NCBI GenBank assembly: GCA_964446745.1
Contig: CAYURR010000048.1
Span: 1 to 16,761 of the forward strand
Direction of reading: 5' to 3'
Source: CAYURR01 sp964446745
GTDB taxonomy: Bacteria > Bacillota > Clostridia > Lachnospirales > WQUN01
DNA: 16,761 nucleotides
Shown: positions 1-7,845 of the stretch, one piece after another
Numbering within the stretch: the stretch's first letter is position 1
How the letters are laid out: each line of letters starts with the position of its first letter
The notes under the pieces: model-generated
What the model was told of the DNA's origin: nothing
Databases searched by the model: none
The model's input: only the letters and a program-made list of their open reading frames with translations
Program-made: the position numbers and the translations under genes

Positions 1-28
1 GTACATTATTTTATAAGGAGGCGGGTAT

Positions 29-1429
29 ATGACAGATGATTTTCAACCCATTGTGAGCGAGGCAGCTACAGGCTACGCCCACAATTACAGTGAGGAGGAC
101 AGCTATGTCGCACCGACCGAAACCAAGGTAATAGATCATCTAGAATGGTTCAAAAACCAAAAGCTCGGTTTGATGATGCACTGGGGTCCATACTCACAGC
201 TCGGCATAGTAGAATCCTGGGCGTTAAGTGATCAGGATGCCGATTGGTCACGCGGCGGGGTCGACTGGAACGTAAACGCTGACCAATTTAAAGAACAGTA
301 TTTTGGCCTGAACAAAACATTCAACCCCATTCGCTTCCAGCCTGAACTATGGGCTCAACTCGCAAAGGACGGAGGTTTTCGCTATCTGACATTTACTACA
401 AAACACCATGACGGCTTTTGTATGTGGGATAGCAAATACTCAGACTATAAAATCACATCCCCCGACTGCCCGTTCCATACAAATCATAATGCCGATATAT
501 GCAAAAATCTATTCGAGGCATTTCGCAGACAAGGCTTAGGCATATCTGTTTACTTTTCAAAGGCGGATTGGCATGTGCCGACCTATTGGACTAAAAATAT
601 GGCACGCGGATCCTTTTCATGGCGAGGCCCAAGCTATATCCCCTCCGAAAACCCAGAACTCTGGGAAGAATTCGTCAGCTTTACCCATAACCAAGTAAAA
701 GAATTATGCACCGAATACGGCAAGATCGATATGCTCTGGTTTGACGCGGGCTGGGTCTGCCCTCAATCCGGTCAGGATATACGCTTGAATGAGCTGGTGG
801 ATCAGGTCCGTAAATTTCAACCGTGGATATTGAGTGCGGACAGAACCGTGGGCGGGCCATATGAAAACATCGTAACCCCCGAGCAATGTGTCCCCGAAAG
901 ACCGCTTCAAATCCCATGGGAGAGCTGCATTACGATGGGCACATCCTTTTCGTTCAAGTACGAGGATACATATAAAACGCCACGGCAGCTTGTGCATATG
1001 CTGGCTGACATCGTCGCAAAGGGCGGCAATCTCGCATTGAATGTAGGCCCACAGCCGGACGGCCGACTGCCTGAGGGTGCAATCAAATCTATGCAGGGCC
1101 TTGGGGAATGGCTCAAGGTTTACGGCGAAGCCATCTACGATACACGCCCCATCGCTCCATATAAAAAAGACAACATAGCATTTACCCGTTCTGTAACCCA
1201 CAGAGATATCGTTTATGCAATCGTGATGTACGAAGACGAACATCAATTACCTCCGCAAACTGTCAAATTCCCATTCTCGGGCAAAGTAGCGGAAATAACA
1301 TCGCTCGCAAACGGGCAGAGGGTTGATTTCAAATTACAAGACGGCTTCATCAATATTGATACCAAACCGACTAACCAAGCACCCATAGCGCATGTATTAA
1401 AAATAAGAGCAGAGGAGGATATCATGTGA
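29..1429 (+). CDS. GH29 alpha-L-fucosidase, cytoplasmic
   Basis: Retaining exo-alpha-L-fucosidase that releases terminal L-fucose from oligosaccharides. The 466-residue product has the GH29 landmarks: a WF...HWGPYS segment at 40-55 (His51), KHHDGF at 125-130 (the paired His of the fucose pocket) and MLWFDAGW around 235-242, where Asp239 fits the family nucleophile. A PWESC segment with Glu298 is a possible acid/base, but that residue varies within the family. A strongly conserved GGNLALNVGPQPDGRLP segment follows, then a small beta-rich C-terminal domain. The ATG follows an AAGGAGG site about 5 bases upstream. There is no signal peptide, so it should act inside the cell on imported sugar. The stop overlaps the start of the next gene (GTGA), indicating translational coupling with the importer genes. 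The family call is secure; linkage preference is not visible. Confidence 0.95.
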   Translation: MTDDFQPIVSEAATGYAHNYSEEDSYVAPTETKVIDHLEWFKNQKLGLMMHWGPYSQLGIVESWALSDQDADWSRGGVDWNVNADQFKEQYFGLNKTFNPIRFQPELWAQLAKDGGFRYLTFTTKHHDGFCMWDSKYSDYKITSPDCPFHTNHNADICKNLFEAFRRQGLGISVYFSKADWHVPTYWTKNMARGSFSWRGPSYIPSENPELWEEFVSFTHNQVKELCTEYGKIDMLWFDAGWVCPQSGQDIRLNELVDQVRKFQPWILSADRTVGGPYENIVTPEQCVPERPLQIPWESCITMGTSFSFKYEDTYKTPRQLVHMLADIVAKGGNLALNVGPQPDGRLPEGAIKSMQGLGEWLKVYGEAIYDTRPIAPYKKDNIAFTRSVTHRDIVYAIVMYEDEHQLPPQTVKFPFSGKVAEITSLANGQRVDFKLQDGFINIDTKPTNQAPIAHVLKIRAEEDIM

Positions 1430-2361
1430 CAACAAAATCAACGCAGCTTAAGAAGAAAGGCGATTTTCTTTCATATCTTAGGGAAAATTACGACCTATAT
1501 TTATTTTTACTACCGGCTGTGCTCATCACTTTTATTTTTAGTTATATTCCGCTGTATGGCGTACAGATCGCCTTTCGTAACTTCTCGGTTCGAAAGGGCA
1601 TCTGGGGCAGCACATGGGTCGGCCTTGAGCATTTTATCCGCTTCTTCAACAGCCCGAATTTCTGGACCTTGATCTGGAACACCCTCTCATTAAGTGTTTA
1701 TTCTCTGATCGCAGGCTTCCCTATTCCAATTTTATTAGCATTGGCTTTGAATTCATTGAACAGCAAGCGCTATAGGAAGGTCATTCAGACCGTTACCTAT
1801 GCCCCGAACTTTATATCCACCGTCGTCATGTGCGGTATGATCGTTTTATTTTTATCACCGAGAATAGGTATCATAAATCATTTATTAAATTTAATAGGCG
1901 TCGACAGCATCAACTTTATGGGTCAGGCAAAGCTGTTTCCTCACATCTACGTATGGACGGGTATATGGCAAGGCGCCGGTTGGGGTTCAGTTATCTATTT
2001 CGCTGCGCTGAGCGGTATCAGCCCGGAACTGCACGAGGCTGCCACCGTTGACGGCGCCACTAAATTTCAACGCATCCTACATATCGATATCCCGGGGATA
2101 CTCCCGACGGCCACGATACTGTTGATTTTAAATTGCGGCAGCATCCTCTCGGTCGGTTTCGAAAAGGCCTTTTTGCTGCAAAATGACCTCAACAGCACCG
2201 TGTCCGAGATTATCTCCACGTATGTCTATAAAATTGGTCTTGTTTATAACGACATGTCCTTTTCGTCGGCCATCGGTTTATTTAATTCTATTGTCAACGC
2301 TATACTTCTTATTTCCGTGAACACAATATCCAGAAAAGTGTCCGGAAACAGCCTATGGTAG
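1426..2361 (+). CDS. lplB: ABC sugar importer permease, LplB type (CUT1)
   Basis: Integral membrane subunit of a carbohydrate ABC importer. The 311-residue protein has about six hydrophobic segments; the first, at about 24-45, follows a basic N-terminus. The EAA loop that contacts the ATPase lies at about 204-223 (EAATVDGATKFQRILHIDIP). The opening LFLLPAVLITFIFSYIPLYG pattern is typical of the LplB branch, whose partners are a YtcP-like permease and a very large binding lipoprotein, both encoded next. The start is GTG at 1426, inside the GTGA shared with the fucosidase stop. A GGAGG lies about 7 bases upstream, and the ATG at 1424 is in another frame and immediately stopped. Substrate is inferred from the fucosidase neighbour only. 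Confidence 0.93.
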   Translation: MTTKSTQLKKKGDFLSYLRENYDLYLFLLPAVLITFIFSYIPLYGVQIAFRNFSVRKGIWGSTWVGLEHFIRFFNSPNFWTLIWNTLSLSVYSLIAGFPIPILLALALNSLNSKRYRKVIQTVTYAPNFISTVVMCGMIVLFLSPRIGIINHLLNLIGVDSINFMGQAKLFPHIYVWTGIWQGAGWGSVIYFAALSGISPELHEAATVDGATKFQRILHIDIPGILPTATILLILNCGSILSVGFEKAFLLQNDLNSTVSEIISTYVYKIGLVYNDMSFSSAIGLFNSIVNAILLISVNTISRKVSGNSLW

Positions 2362-2376
2362 ACGGGAGGGTAAAAT

Positions 2377-3288
2377 ATGAAGCCATTTAGAGGCAATAAA
2401 CGTTCAAAAGAAGATATTATCTTCGATATAGTCGTTTTCTTAATCTTGACAGTCATATTGCTGGTTGTCGCGTATCCTCTGTATTTTGTCATCATCTCGT
2501 CCTTTAGCTCCCCATCGGCAGTTGCCGGCGGCGAGGTTCTATGGTTCCCTGTCGGGTTTACACTCGAGGGATATTTAGCGGTCTTTAAAGAACGTACAGT
2601 CATGCGTTCATTCGTTAATTCAATCGTCTATACCTTTGTGGGCACGAGCATCAACCTCCTAGTCACATTACCTGCGGCATATTCATTATCGCGTGATGAT
2701 CTGCGTGGCCGAAAATATTTTATGTTCTTCTTTATGCTCACAATGTTTATTAGCGGCGGTCTGATACCCACATTCTTAGTTGTTCAAAGTCTTGGATTTA
2801 TCGATACGATTTGGGCTATCACCGTTCCGGGTGCAATCAGCGTCTACAACATGATCGTTGCTCGCACCTTCTTCAAAAATAATATCCCCTCCGAGCTATT
2901 AGAAGCAGCAAAATTGGACGGCTGCGGTAATACACGTTTCTTTTTCAGCATCGCGATGCCGCTATCAAACGCCATTATTGCCATTTTAGTTCTGTATTAC
3001 GGCGTAGGCCATTGGAACGCATATTTCTCTTCACTTTTATATCTTACAACGCCGGAGAAATTCCCGTTGCAGCTGGTACTCAGGACGCTTTTGATACAGA
3101 ACTCGATGCAGCAAGCCATGAACTCTCAAAATGCCGAGACCGTTGCGGAAATGCAGCGTATGCGTCAGGTTGTAGAATTGATGAAATATTCGCTTATTAT
3201 CATTTCAAGTATACCTGTCCTGTTGCTGTATCCCTTTATACAAAAGCACTTTGTAAAGGGCGTAATGATCGGCTCCGTAAAGGGTTAA
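2377..3288 (+). CDS. ytcP: ABC sugar importer permease, YtcP/MalG type (CUT1)
   Basis: Second membrane subunit of the same importer, 303 residues with about six hydrophobic segments. The first transmembrane helix is at about 15-42, and the EAA loop is at about 176-195 (EAAKLDGCGNTRFFFSIAMP). A GGGAGG site precedes the ATG, and the gene begins 15 bases after lplB. The C-terminus ends in the typical YPFIQKHFVKGVMIGSVKG block shared by YtcP-like permeases. It would pair with LplB to form the translocation channel. No ATP-binding subunit gene follows, so a shared MsmK-like ATPase encoded elsewhere is probably used (established for many CUT1 systems, inferred here). The gene symbol is family-level. 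Confidence 0.92.
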   Translation: MKPFRGNKRSKEDIIFDIVVFLILTVILLVVAYPLYFVIISSFSSPSAVAGGEVLWFPVGFTLEGYLAVFKERTVMRSFVNSIVYTFVGTSINLLVTLPAAYSLSRDDLRGRKYFMFFFMLTMFISGGLIPTFLVVQSLGFIDTIWAITVPGAISVYNMIVARTFFKNNIPSELLEAAKLDGCGNTRFFFSIAMPLSNAIIAILVLYYGVGHWNAYFSSLLYLTTPEKFPLQLVLRTLLIQNSMQQAMNSQNAETVAEMQRMRQVVELMKYSLIIISSIPVLLLYPFIQKHFVKGVMIGSVKG

Positions 3289-3344
3289 CATCGTACAATC
3301 GAGGCCTCGGCCTTGTTGTAATAAATTAAAAAAGGAGGATTTTT

Positions 3345-5030
3345 ATGAAACGCAGTAAAATGTTTATTTCGGCTCTTTTGGTACTCGCGCTTTTGTCCGG
3401 ATGCGCCGGCAAAACCACAGCTACGACCGCCAGCCAACCAAACGCAAACGGAACGCCTGCCGCTTCGACCGACTCCGGTACGGCAACGGATGCAACGACT
3501 GAAACCGCTACAGACGATCGACCGATGGAGGGCAATATGTATCTGACTGGGCTCCCGATCGTTAAGGAGAAGGAAACATTTACGATCCTTGTCGATGACG
3601 GCGGCACGCCTGATACAAAGATCATGTATCCCATCCTCGAGGAGCAGACAAACGTAAAGGTAGATCTGCTTTTATTCCCTTACGAAATCGCTAAGGAAAA
3701 GAAAAACATATTGATCAACAGCGGTAACTATCCGGACGTTATCGGCGGTTGGATCATGTCTCAGGACGAGATCCTCACCGATGGCATGCAAGAGGGCTTG
3801 TACATACCGGTCGATGAATTGATTAACAAGTATGCACCTACTATGCAAAACATCTTAAAGATCAAGGGCGTAAAGCAGACGATGACACTGCCCGACGGTC
3901 ATATGTATACCATCCCATATGTTATAAAAGAACCGCTGGTACCGTTCCTGCCATGGATCAACGAGAAATGGCTCGAAGCGGTAGGTATGCAAATGCCTAC
4001 CACCACGGATGAATTCAGAGAGGTATTAAGGGCATTTAAGACAAAGGATCCGAACGGAAACGGCAAAGCAGACGAAATCCCGTTCACAGCTGATAAGAAC
4101 AACCTGAGCCTCGGCCTGTTGGCCGGATGGTGGGGCACATCCGTACCGCAAAGTTCACCGGCAAACTTCGCGATGGTAAACGGCAACTTAGAATTCACAG
4201 CAACCTCAGATGCGTACAAGGAATCGATTAAGTACTTGGCCGGTTTATATGCAGAGGGTTTGATCGATCCTGAAATATTTACACAAGACAACTCGCAATG
4301 GAAGGCCAAGGGCGTACAGGGTCTGTATGGCTGCTCGATAGCTTATGGCCCCGGCGATTACCATGAGGGCTTAAAGCCCGGCGAATTGACCGATTACGTT
4401 GCGCTGCCGGTGCTCAAAGCTCCCGGCGTCGACAAACCGGTTTTCAGAAGGGGCAGCTATGGCTCCACAGTGTTTAAAAACCAGCTCGCTATTACCGATA
4501 AAGCCAAGAACCCCGCTACAATCATCCGCTACTTTGACAATGTATTCGATACAGACAACTCTATCCAGATCCAAGCCGGTCTGTTCGGAAAGCGCCTTGA
4601 GAAGTTAGGTGAAGGCGATTACAGATACTTAGACGAGAATAAACTCACCGAGGAAGAACGCGAGAAATATGGTTGGGCAAATATGTTTACACAATCTCTG
4701 CCAAAATTTATACCGCTTGAAATAGTTATCAAGCCTGCAGAGGGCATTCCGGAAACACCGGATGTCAAGATCGCCGCAGATGCTCTGTACGAGCCGTTCT
4801 TAGATGATATGCCCGCAAAGGTATGGGTCGCTCCTGAGGACGCGAAGCGTATTACCGTCTTACAGACAGACATCAACAACTACATCGATCAGAAGCGCGC
4901 CGAGTGGGTCAGCAATCAGGCCGATGTAGAAGCTGAGTGGGATACCTATAAGGCTCAGTTGGACAAATTAGGTCTGCAGGAACTGATCACCATCAGACAA
5001 AAGGCTCAAAATTCCGCTCCCAAGGAATAA
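3345..5030 (+). CDS. Extracellular solute-binding lipoprotein of the sugar importer
   Basis: Substrate-capturing lipoprotein of the LplB/YtcP importer. The 561-residue precursor begins with a lipoprotein signal (basic KRSK, hydrophobic core 6-17) and a lipobox LSGC with Cys20 as the lipidated residue. A Thr/Ser/Ala-rich linker follows to about residue 65. The rest is a large periplasmic-binding-protein fold with a calcium-loop-like DPNGNGKADEIPFTAD segment (around 235-250), which is common in the LipO/YtcQ family. Its length agrees with that family (about 500-560). An AAAGGAGG site precedes the ATG. It follows the permeases by 56 bases and is probably the last gene of the operon, because a large palindromic repeat lies just downstream. 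The ligand cannot be read from the sequence. Confidence 0.93.
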   Translation: MKRSKMFISALLVLALLSGCAGKTTATTASQPNANGTPAASTDSGTATDATTETATDDRPMEGNMYLTGLPIVKEKETFTILVDDGGTPDTKIMYPILEEQTNVKVDLLLFPYEIAKEKKNILINSGNYPDVIGGWIMSQDEILTDGMQEGLYIPVDELINKYAPTMQNILKIKGVKQTMTLPDGHMYTIPYVIKEPLVPFLPWINEKWLEAVGMQMPTTTDEFREVLRAFKTKDPNGNGKADEIPFTADKNNLSLGLLAGWWGTSVPQSSPANFAMVNGNLEFTATSDAYKESIKYLAGLYAEGLIDPEIFTQDNSQWKAKGVQGLYGCSIAYGPGDYHEGLKPGELTDYVALPVLKAPGVDKPVFRRGSYGSTVFKNQLAITDKAKNPATIIRYFDNVFDTDNSIQIQAGLFGKRLEKLGEGDYRYLDENKLTEEEREKYGWANMFTQSLPKFIPLEIVIKPAEGIPETPDVKIAADALYEPFLDDMPAKVWVAPEDAKRITVLQTDINNYIDQKRAEWVSNQADVEAEWDTYKAQLDKLGLQELITIRQKAQNSAPKE

Positions 5031-5046
5031 TCTATAGATATTAAAC

Positions 5047-5153
5047 ATATACCACGGATTCGCACGGATATTAACGGATTTGCACGGATAAACCATTTTG
5101 ACATGGTGTTATCCGTGTGAATCCGAAACAATCCGTGTGAATCCGTGGTATAT
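5047..5153. repeat. Long palindromic intergenic repeat, copy 1 (CACGGAT units)
   Basis: A near-perfect inverted repeat with arms of about 48 bases around a loop near 5096-5101. Each arm holds four roughly 10-base units related to CACGGATTTG (left) or its complement AATCCGTGTG (right). The outer ends are ATATACCACGG and CCGTGGTATAT. The transcript could form a long, slightly mismatched hairpin after the importer operon, so it may act as a transcript end or 3' stabiliser. Two related copies occur at 9474-9540 and 11318-11394. It contains no gene. Confidence 0.9.
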
Positions 5154-5249
5154 TATTTCTTATGCATAACATTCTAAGACCCGTTGCAAGAATATATCAT
5201 AGGGTGTAATATGTATATGCCAAACCTTTTGAAACGGAGAAATGCCTAT

Positions 5250-5789
5250 ATGGATTACCAGACCCTCACCATCCAGGTCAAGTCGAGCCAGCTGCAATAT
5301 ATAGATGAGTTCTGGCAATGTATCGACGAGCTGATGGAGCTTGAGGATGTAAAAGGTCTCCACGCGTACAGCCAACACTTCGATTGCAGCCGTTTACAGC
5401 ACAGCCTAAATGTGGCGTTCAAGGGCTTTGTGATCTGTAAGAAGCTGGGGCTTGATTACAAATCTGCTGCGCGCGCGGGTCTTTTACATGATTTATTTCT
5501 GTACGACTGGCGCGAGGAAAAGCAGCCGGAGGGCAGCCACGCATTTGCCCATCCGATCGTAGCTCTGCGCAACGCGATGAAAAACACCGCACTGAACCAT
5601 GTGGAACAGGACGCGATCCTTACGCATATGTGGCCGCTCTCGAAACGTTTCCCGAGACATCGTGTCTCTTATATCGTTTCGCTGTCGGACAAATATTGCT
5701 GCTGCAACGAGGTTCTTCAACACTTTTCAAGCAGGATAACAAAACAATTTAAACGCGCTTATGCAACGGCAAGGGCTACCATCGGTTAA
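5250..5789 (+). CDS. HD-domain phosphohydrolase-like protein
   Basis: Small HD-superfamily protein of 179 residues, presumably a metal-dependent phosphohydrolase of unknown substrate. The metal-site pattern is visible: His51 in the LQHSLNVAF segment, His80-Asp81 in LLHDLFLYDW, His101 in AHPIVALRNA, and Asp147 in SLSDKYCC. The sequence resembles a widespread Firmicutes HD family with the conserved DCxRLxHSLNV...LHDxFLYDW arrangement. I chose ATG 5250 because a GGAG lies 10 bases upstream and family similarity starts soon after it. In-frame ATGs at 5211 and 5217, following AGGGTG, would add 11-13 residues and cannot be excluded. It lies between repeat copy 1 and its own terminator, so it is probably monocistronic. 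No link to sugar metabolism is evident. Confidence 0.85.
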   Translation: MDYQTLTIQVKSSQLQYIDEFWQCIDELMELEDVKGLHAYSQHFDCSRLQHSLNVAFKGFVICKKLGLDYKSAARAGLLHDLFLYDWREEKQPEGSHAFAHPIVALRNAMKNTALNHVEQDAILTHMWPLSKRFPRHRVSYIVSLSDKYCCCNEVLQHFSSRITKQFKRAYATARATIG

Positions 5790-5804
5790 GCCTTGCCGTT
5801 TTTT
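5765..5804 (+). terminator. Intrinsic terminator of the HD-domain gene
   Basis: AACGGCAAGG at 5765-5774 pairs with CCTTGCCGTT at 5791-5800, followed by a run of T (5799-5804). The left arm lies inside the last codons of the HD gene, and its stop codon is in the loop/right side. Confidence 0.85.
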
Positions 5805-5824
5805 CGATGGAATCGGAGGTAACT

Positions 5825-7207
5825 ATGGATCGACCGAACATCTTACTTATCGTTGTGGACGAAATGCGCGGAGACTGTCTCGGCGTCGCGGGTCATCCCG
5901 ATGTCAAGACACCGTACCTGGATACATTAGCCGTGCAGGGCGTGCGCTTTGAATGCGGATATTCCGCGACACCGAGCTGCATCCCCGCGCGAGCGGCGCT
6001 GATGACGGGCCTGACGCAAGACAGCCACGGGCGCTACGGCTACAGAGACCGCGTGAACTGGGATTACCCGCACACGATGCCCGGTGAGCTTACTGCTGCC
6101 GGTTATCAGACGCAGTGCGTGGGCAAGATGCACGTACACCCTCTGCGTTCACTTCAGGGCTTTATGAATATCGAGCTGCACGACGGATATTTACATAGCT
6201 ATAGGGATCACTCTGTTCCCTATTACGAGAATCAAAAGATAGCCGATGACTATTTCCATTTTCTGAAACAGAACCTCGGCATAGACGCTGACGTGACCGA
6301 TACGGGTCTCGAGTGCAATTCCTGGGTCGCGAGGCCTTGGATATACGAAGAAAAATATCACCCGACCAACTGGGCGACCGATCGCAGCATCGATTTCCTG
6401 CGCCGCCGCGATAGGGATAAGCCGTTCTTCCTAATGACCTCGTATGTGCGCCCACACGCCCCATACGACGCGCCTCAGGTCTATTTCGATATGTACAAAG
6501 ACAAAGATCTGCGACCGCCGTTTGTCGGTGACTGGGCCGACAGAGACGCGCTCGAGCGTAATGCTCGCGTCTATAACAACTCAACAGGCCCCGCTGATCC
6601 GCAGCTCATTCATGACCAGATGGTCGGCTACTACGCATGCATCACGCATCTAGATCATCAGATCGGCCGCCTCATAAACGCGCTGACGGACGACGGCTGC
6701 TTGCGCGATACGCTGATCGTGTTTACATCCGATCACGGTGAGCTTTTATCCGATCATCACCTCGTTCGCAAGTCCCGAGCATATCAGGGCAGTACGAATG
6801 TACCGCTGATTATCTCCGGGCGTGGCGTGAAAAGGGGTATCGTCTCCGATACATTGGCCGAGCTGCGCGATATCATGCCGACGCTTTTGGACGCGGCGGG
6901 TGTAGACATACCCAAGTGCGTAGAGGGGATGTCGCTGTGGTCCGAGTGCGCAGTCAACGACGAGCCAAATGCGAAAATTGCCGAGCGCGAATTTATCCAT
7001 GGCGAGCATGAGGCCGGTGATCTGTCGTCCCATTGGATCGTCACACAGACCGATAAATATATCCGGTACAGCAAATCCGGTACAGAGCGGTATTTCGACC
7101 TAAAGGCCGACCCGCACGAGTTGACGGATAAAATAAACGCCCCCGAGTATCGGGAGCGTATAGATTATCTGAGGCAACTGCTTAAAAATGAATTGAGCAA
7201 GCGCTGA
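5825..7207 (+). CDS. Cytoplasmic type I sulfatase (formylglycine, Cys type)
   Basis: Sulfate-ester hydrolase of the alkaline-phosphatase superfamily, 460 residues. The N-terminal PNILLIVVDEMRGD block (4-17) supplies metal ligands. The signature PSCIPARAALMTG carries Cys52 in C-x-P-A-R, the residue oxidised to formylglycine. FTSDHGELLSDHHLVRKS (about 300-317) supplies Asp303, His304 and Lys316. Start ATG 5825 is set by a GGAGGT 4 bases upstream; the in-frame ATG at 5807 lies before that site and is unlikely. No signal peptide is present, so it should act on imported substrate. A Cys-type enzyme in an anaerobe needs an anSME maturase, which is not in this window. The gene lies downstream of the HD terminator, so it must have its own promoter, which I could not locate. 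The substrate may be a sulfated glycan, judging from neighbouring glycosidases (inference). Confidence 0.93.
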   Translation: MDRPNILLIVVDEMRGDCLGVAGHPDVKTPYLDTLAVQGVRFECGYSATPSCIPARAALMTGLTQDSHGRYGYRDRVNWDYPHTMPGELTAAGYQTQCVGKMHVHPLRSLQGFMNIELHDGYLHSYRDHSVPYYENQKIADDYFHFLKQNLGIDADVTDTGLECNSWVARPWIYEEKYHPTNWATDRSIDFLRRRDRDKPFFLMTSYVRPHAPYDAPQVYFDMYKDKDLRPPFVGDWADRDALERNARVYNNSTGPADPQLIHDQMVGYYACITHLDHQIGRLINALTDDGCLRDTLIVFTSDHGELLSDHHLVRKSRAYQGSTNVPLIISGRGVKRGIVSDTLAELRDIMPTLLDAAGVDIPKCVEGMSLWSECAVNDEPNAKIAEREFIHGEHEAGDLSSHWIVTQTDKYIRYSKSGTERYFDLKADPHELTDKINAPEYRERIDYLRQLLKNELSKR

Positions 7208-7216
7208 ATGAGGCGT

Positions 7217-7720
7217 TCATTGAAGGATCGTGCCCTCGGGCAGGCTAAGTGTACCGTTTTCTATTACGAGCTCGAAGCTGTCAATAAATTCTAATGCCAG
7301 AGCGGTCTTCATGATCTGCGAGACCAGCGCGTATTCGTATGCGGAGCCGCCGCCATATGCGCAGATCTCCTTGGAGACATTCAATATCAAGCGCTTTTTC
7401 CATAACGACACGCCGAGCACCTTTACATCCGACGGTATGCAGTAGGCCTCTTGCTTTGAAAAGAGCTGTTCAAAGACCCGCAACGCGATAGCATCCGGTG
7501 GTTCGGGTTTTGCCTTGGCGGTTTCGGATCGTTTGACCTCCTCGGTCTTCCAGATCTCCATGTTGTCTTCGTCGATCACCATATAATGTATGTACGCCTT
7601 GTGTATAGGCATGTCCATCGTGGACGGATCGAACTCAGCCGTCGCATCTGTTCCGATGGGGTTTGTAAACTGCAAAATCATACTCAATATGCATATTGGT
7701 AGCAGCATCGTTATCTTCAT
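7217..7720 (-). CDS. Secreted GerMN-domain-like protein
   Basis: A 167-residue protein with a hydrophobic N-terminal signal segment (about 2-20) and a C-terminal region resembling the GerMN domain of spore-germination and sporulation proteins. The matching pattern is an ALRVFEQLF helix, then PSDVKVLGVSLWKKRLILNVSKE, a GGGSAYEYALVSQIMKTAL helix and a terminal strand pair ending NGTLSLPEGTIL. I chose the ATG at 7720 because an AAAGG site lies about 11 bases upstream; the GTG at 7729 would be only 2 bases from it. A good promoter lies just upstream (7773-7801). It is convergent with the sulfatase, with only 9 bases between the stops, and divergent from the GH172 gene. It has no obvious role in sugar use. 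The domain assignment is by pattern and moderately sure. Confidence 0.75.
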   Translation of the reverse strand: MKITMLLPICILSMILQFTNPIGTDATAEFDPSTMDMPIHKAYIHYMVIDEDNMEIWKTEEVKRSETAKAKPEPPDAIALRVFEQLFSKQEAYCIPSDVKVLGVSLWKKRLILNVSKEICAYGGGSAYEYALVSQIMKTALALEFIDSFELVIENGTLSLPEGTILQ

Positions 7721-7772
7721 AATATACACAGCCTTTCTACGTATATATTACCCAGATATTACAGCTTTTCTC

Positions 7773-7801
7773 AATATATTTCGTAATACAAATGTTGTCA
7801 A
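7773..7801 (-). promoter_or_regulatory. Sigma-A type promoter for the GerMN-like gene
   Basis: On the minus strand, a consensus -35 TTGACA (7801-7796) is followed by a 17-base spacer and a -10 TATATT (7778-7773). It predicts a start near 7766 and a leader of about 46 bases before ATG 7720. Confidence 0.75.
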
Positions 7802-7845
7802 AATACAATATATATCGCAATAACAAAACAGAGAGGGGTATTTTA

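Noticed and set aside
704..1246. A 180-residue open frame on the minus strand inside the fucosidase gene
   Set aside because: Fully antisense to a well-supported GH29 gene, with no ribosome site and no recognisable domain.
3300..3325. GAGGCCTC palindrome as an intrinsic terminator
   Set aside because: The stem is short and no T-run follows; it lies inside an evident operon.
5051..5148. CACGGAT tandem units considered as a CRISPR array
   Set aside because: Units are only ~10 bases with no spacers and are arranged as an inverted repeat; no cas genes are nearby.
7795..7818. Forward promoter for the GH172 gene starting at TTGTCA
   Set aside because: With a 17-base spacer the -10 would be CAATAA, a poor match. 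TACAAT at 7804-7809 is possible but has no good -35, so no forward promoter is annotated.
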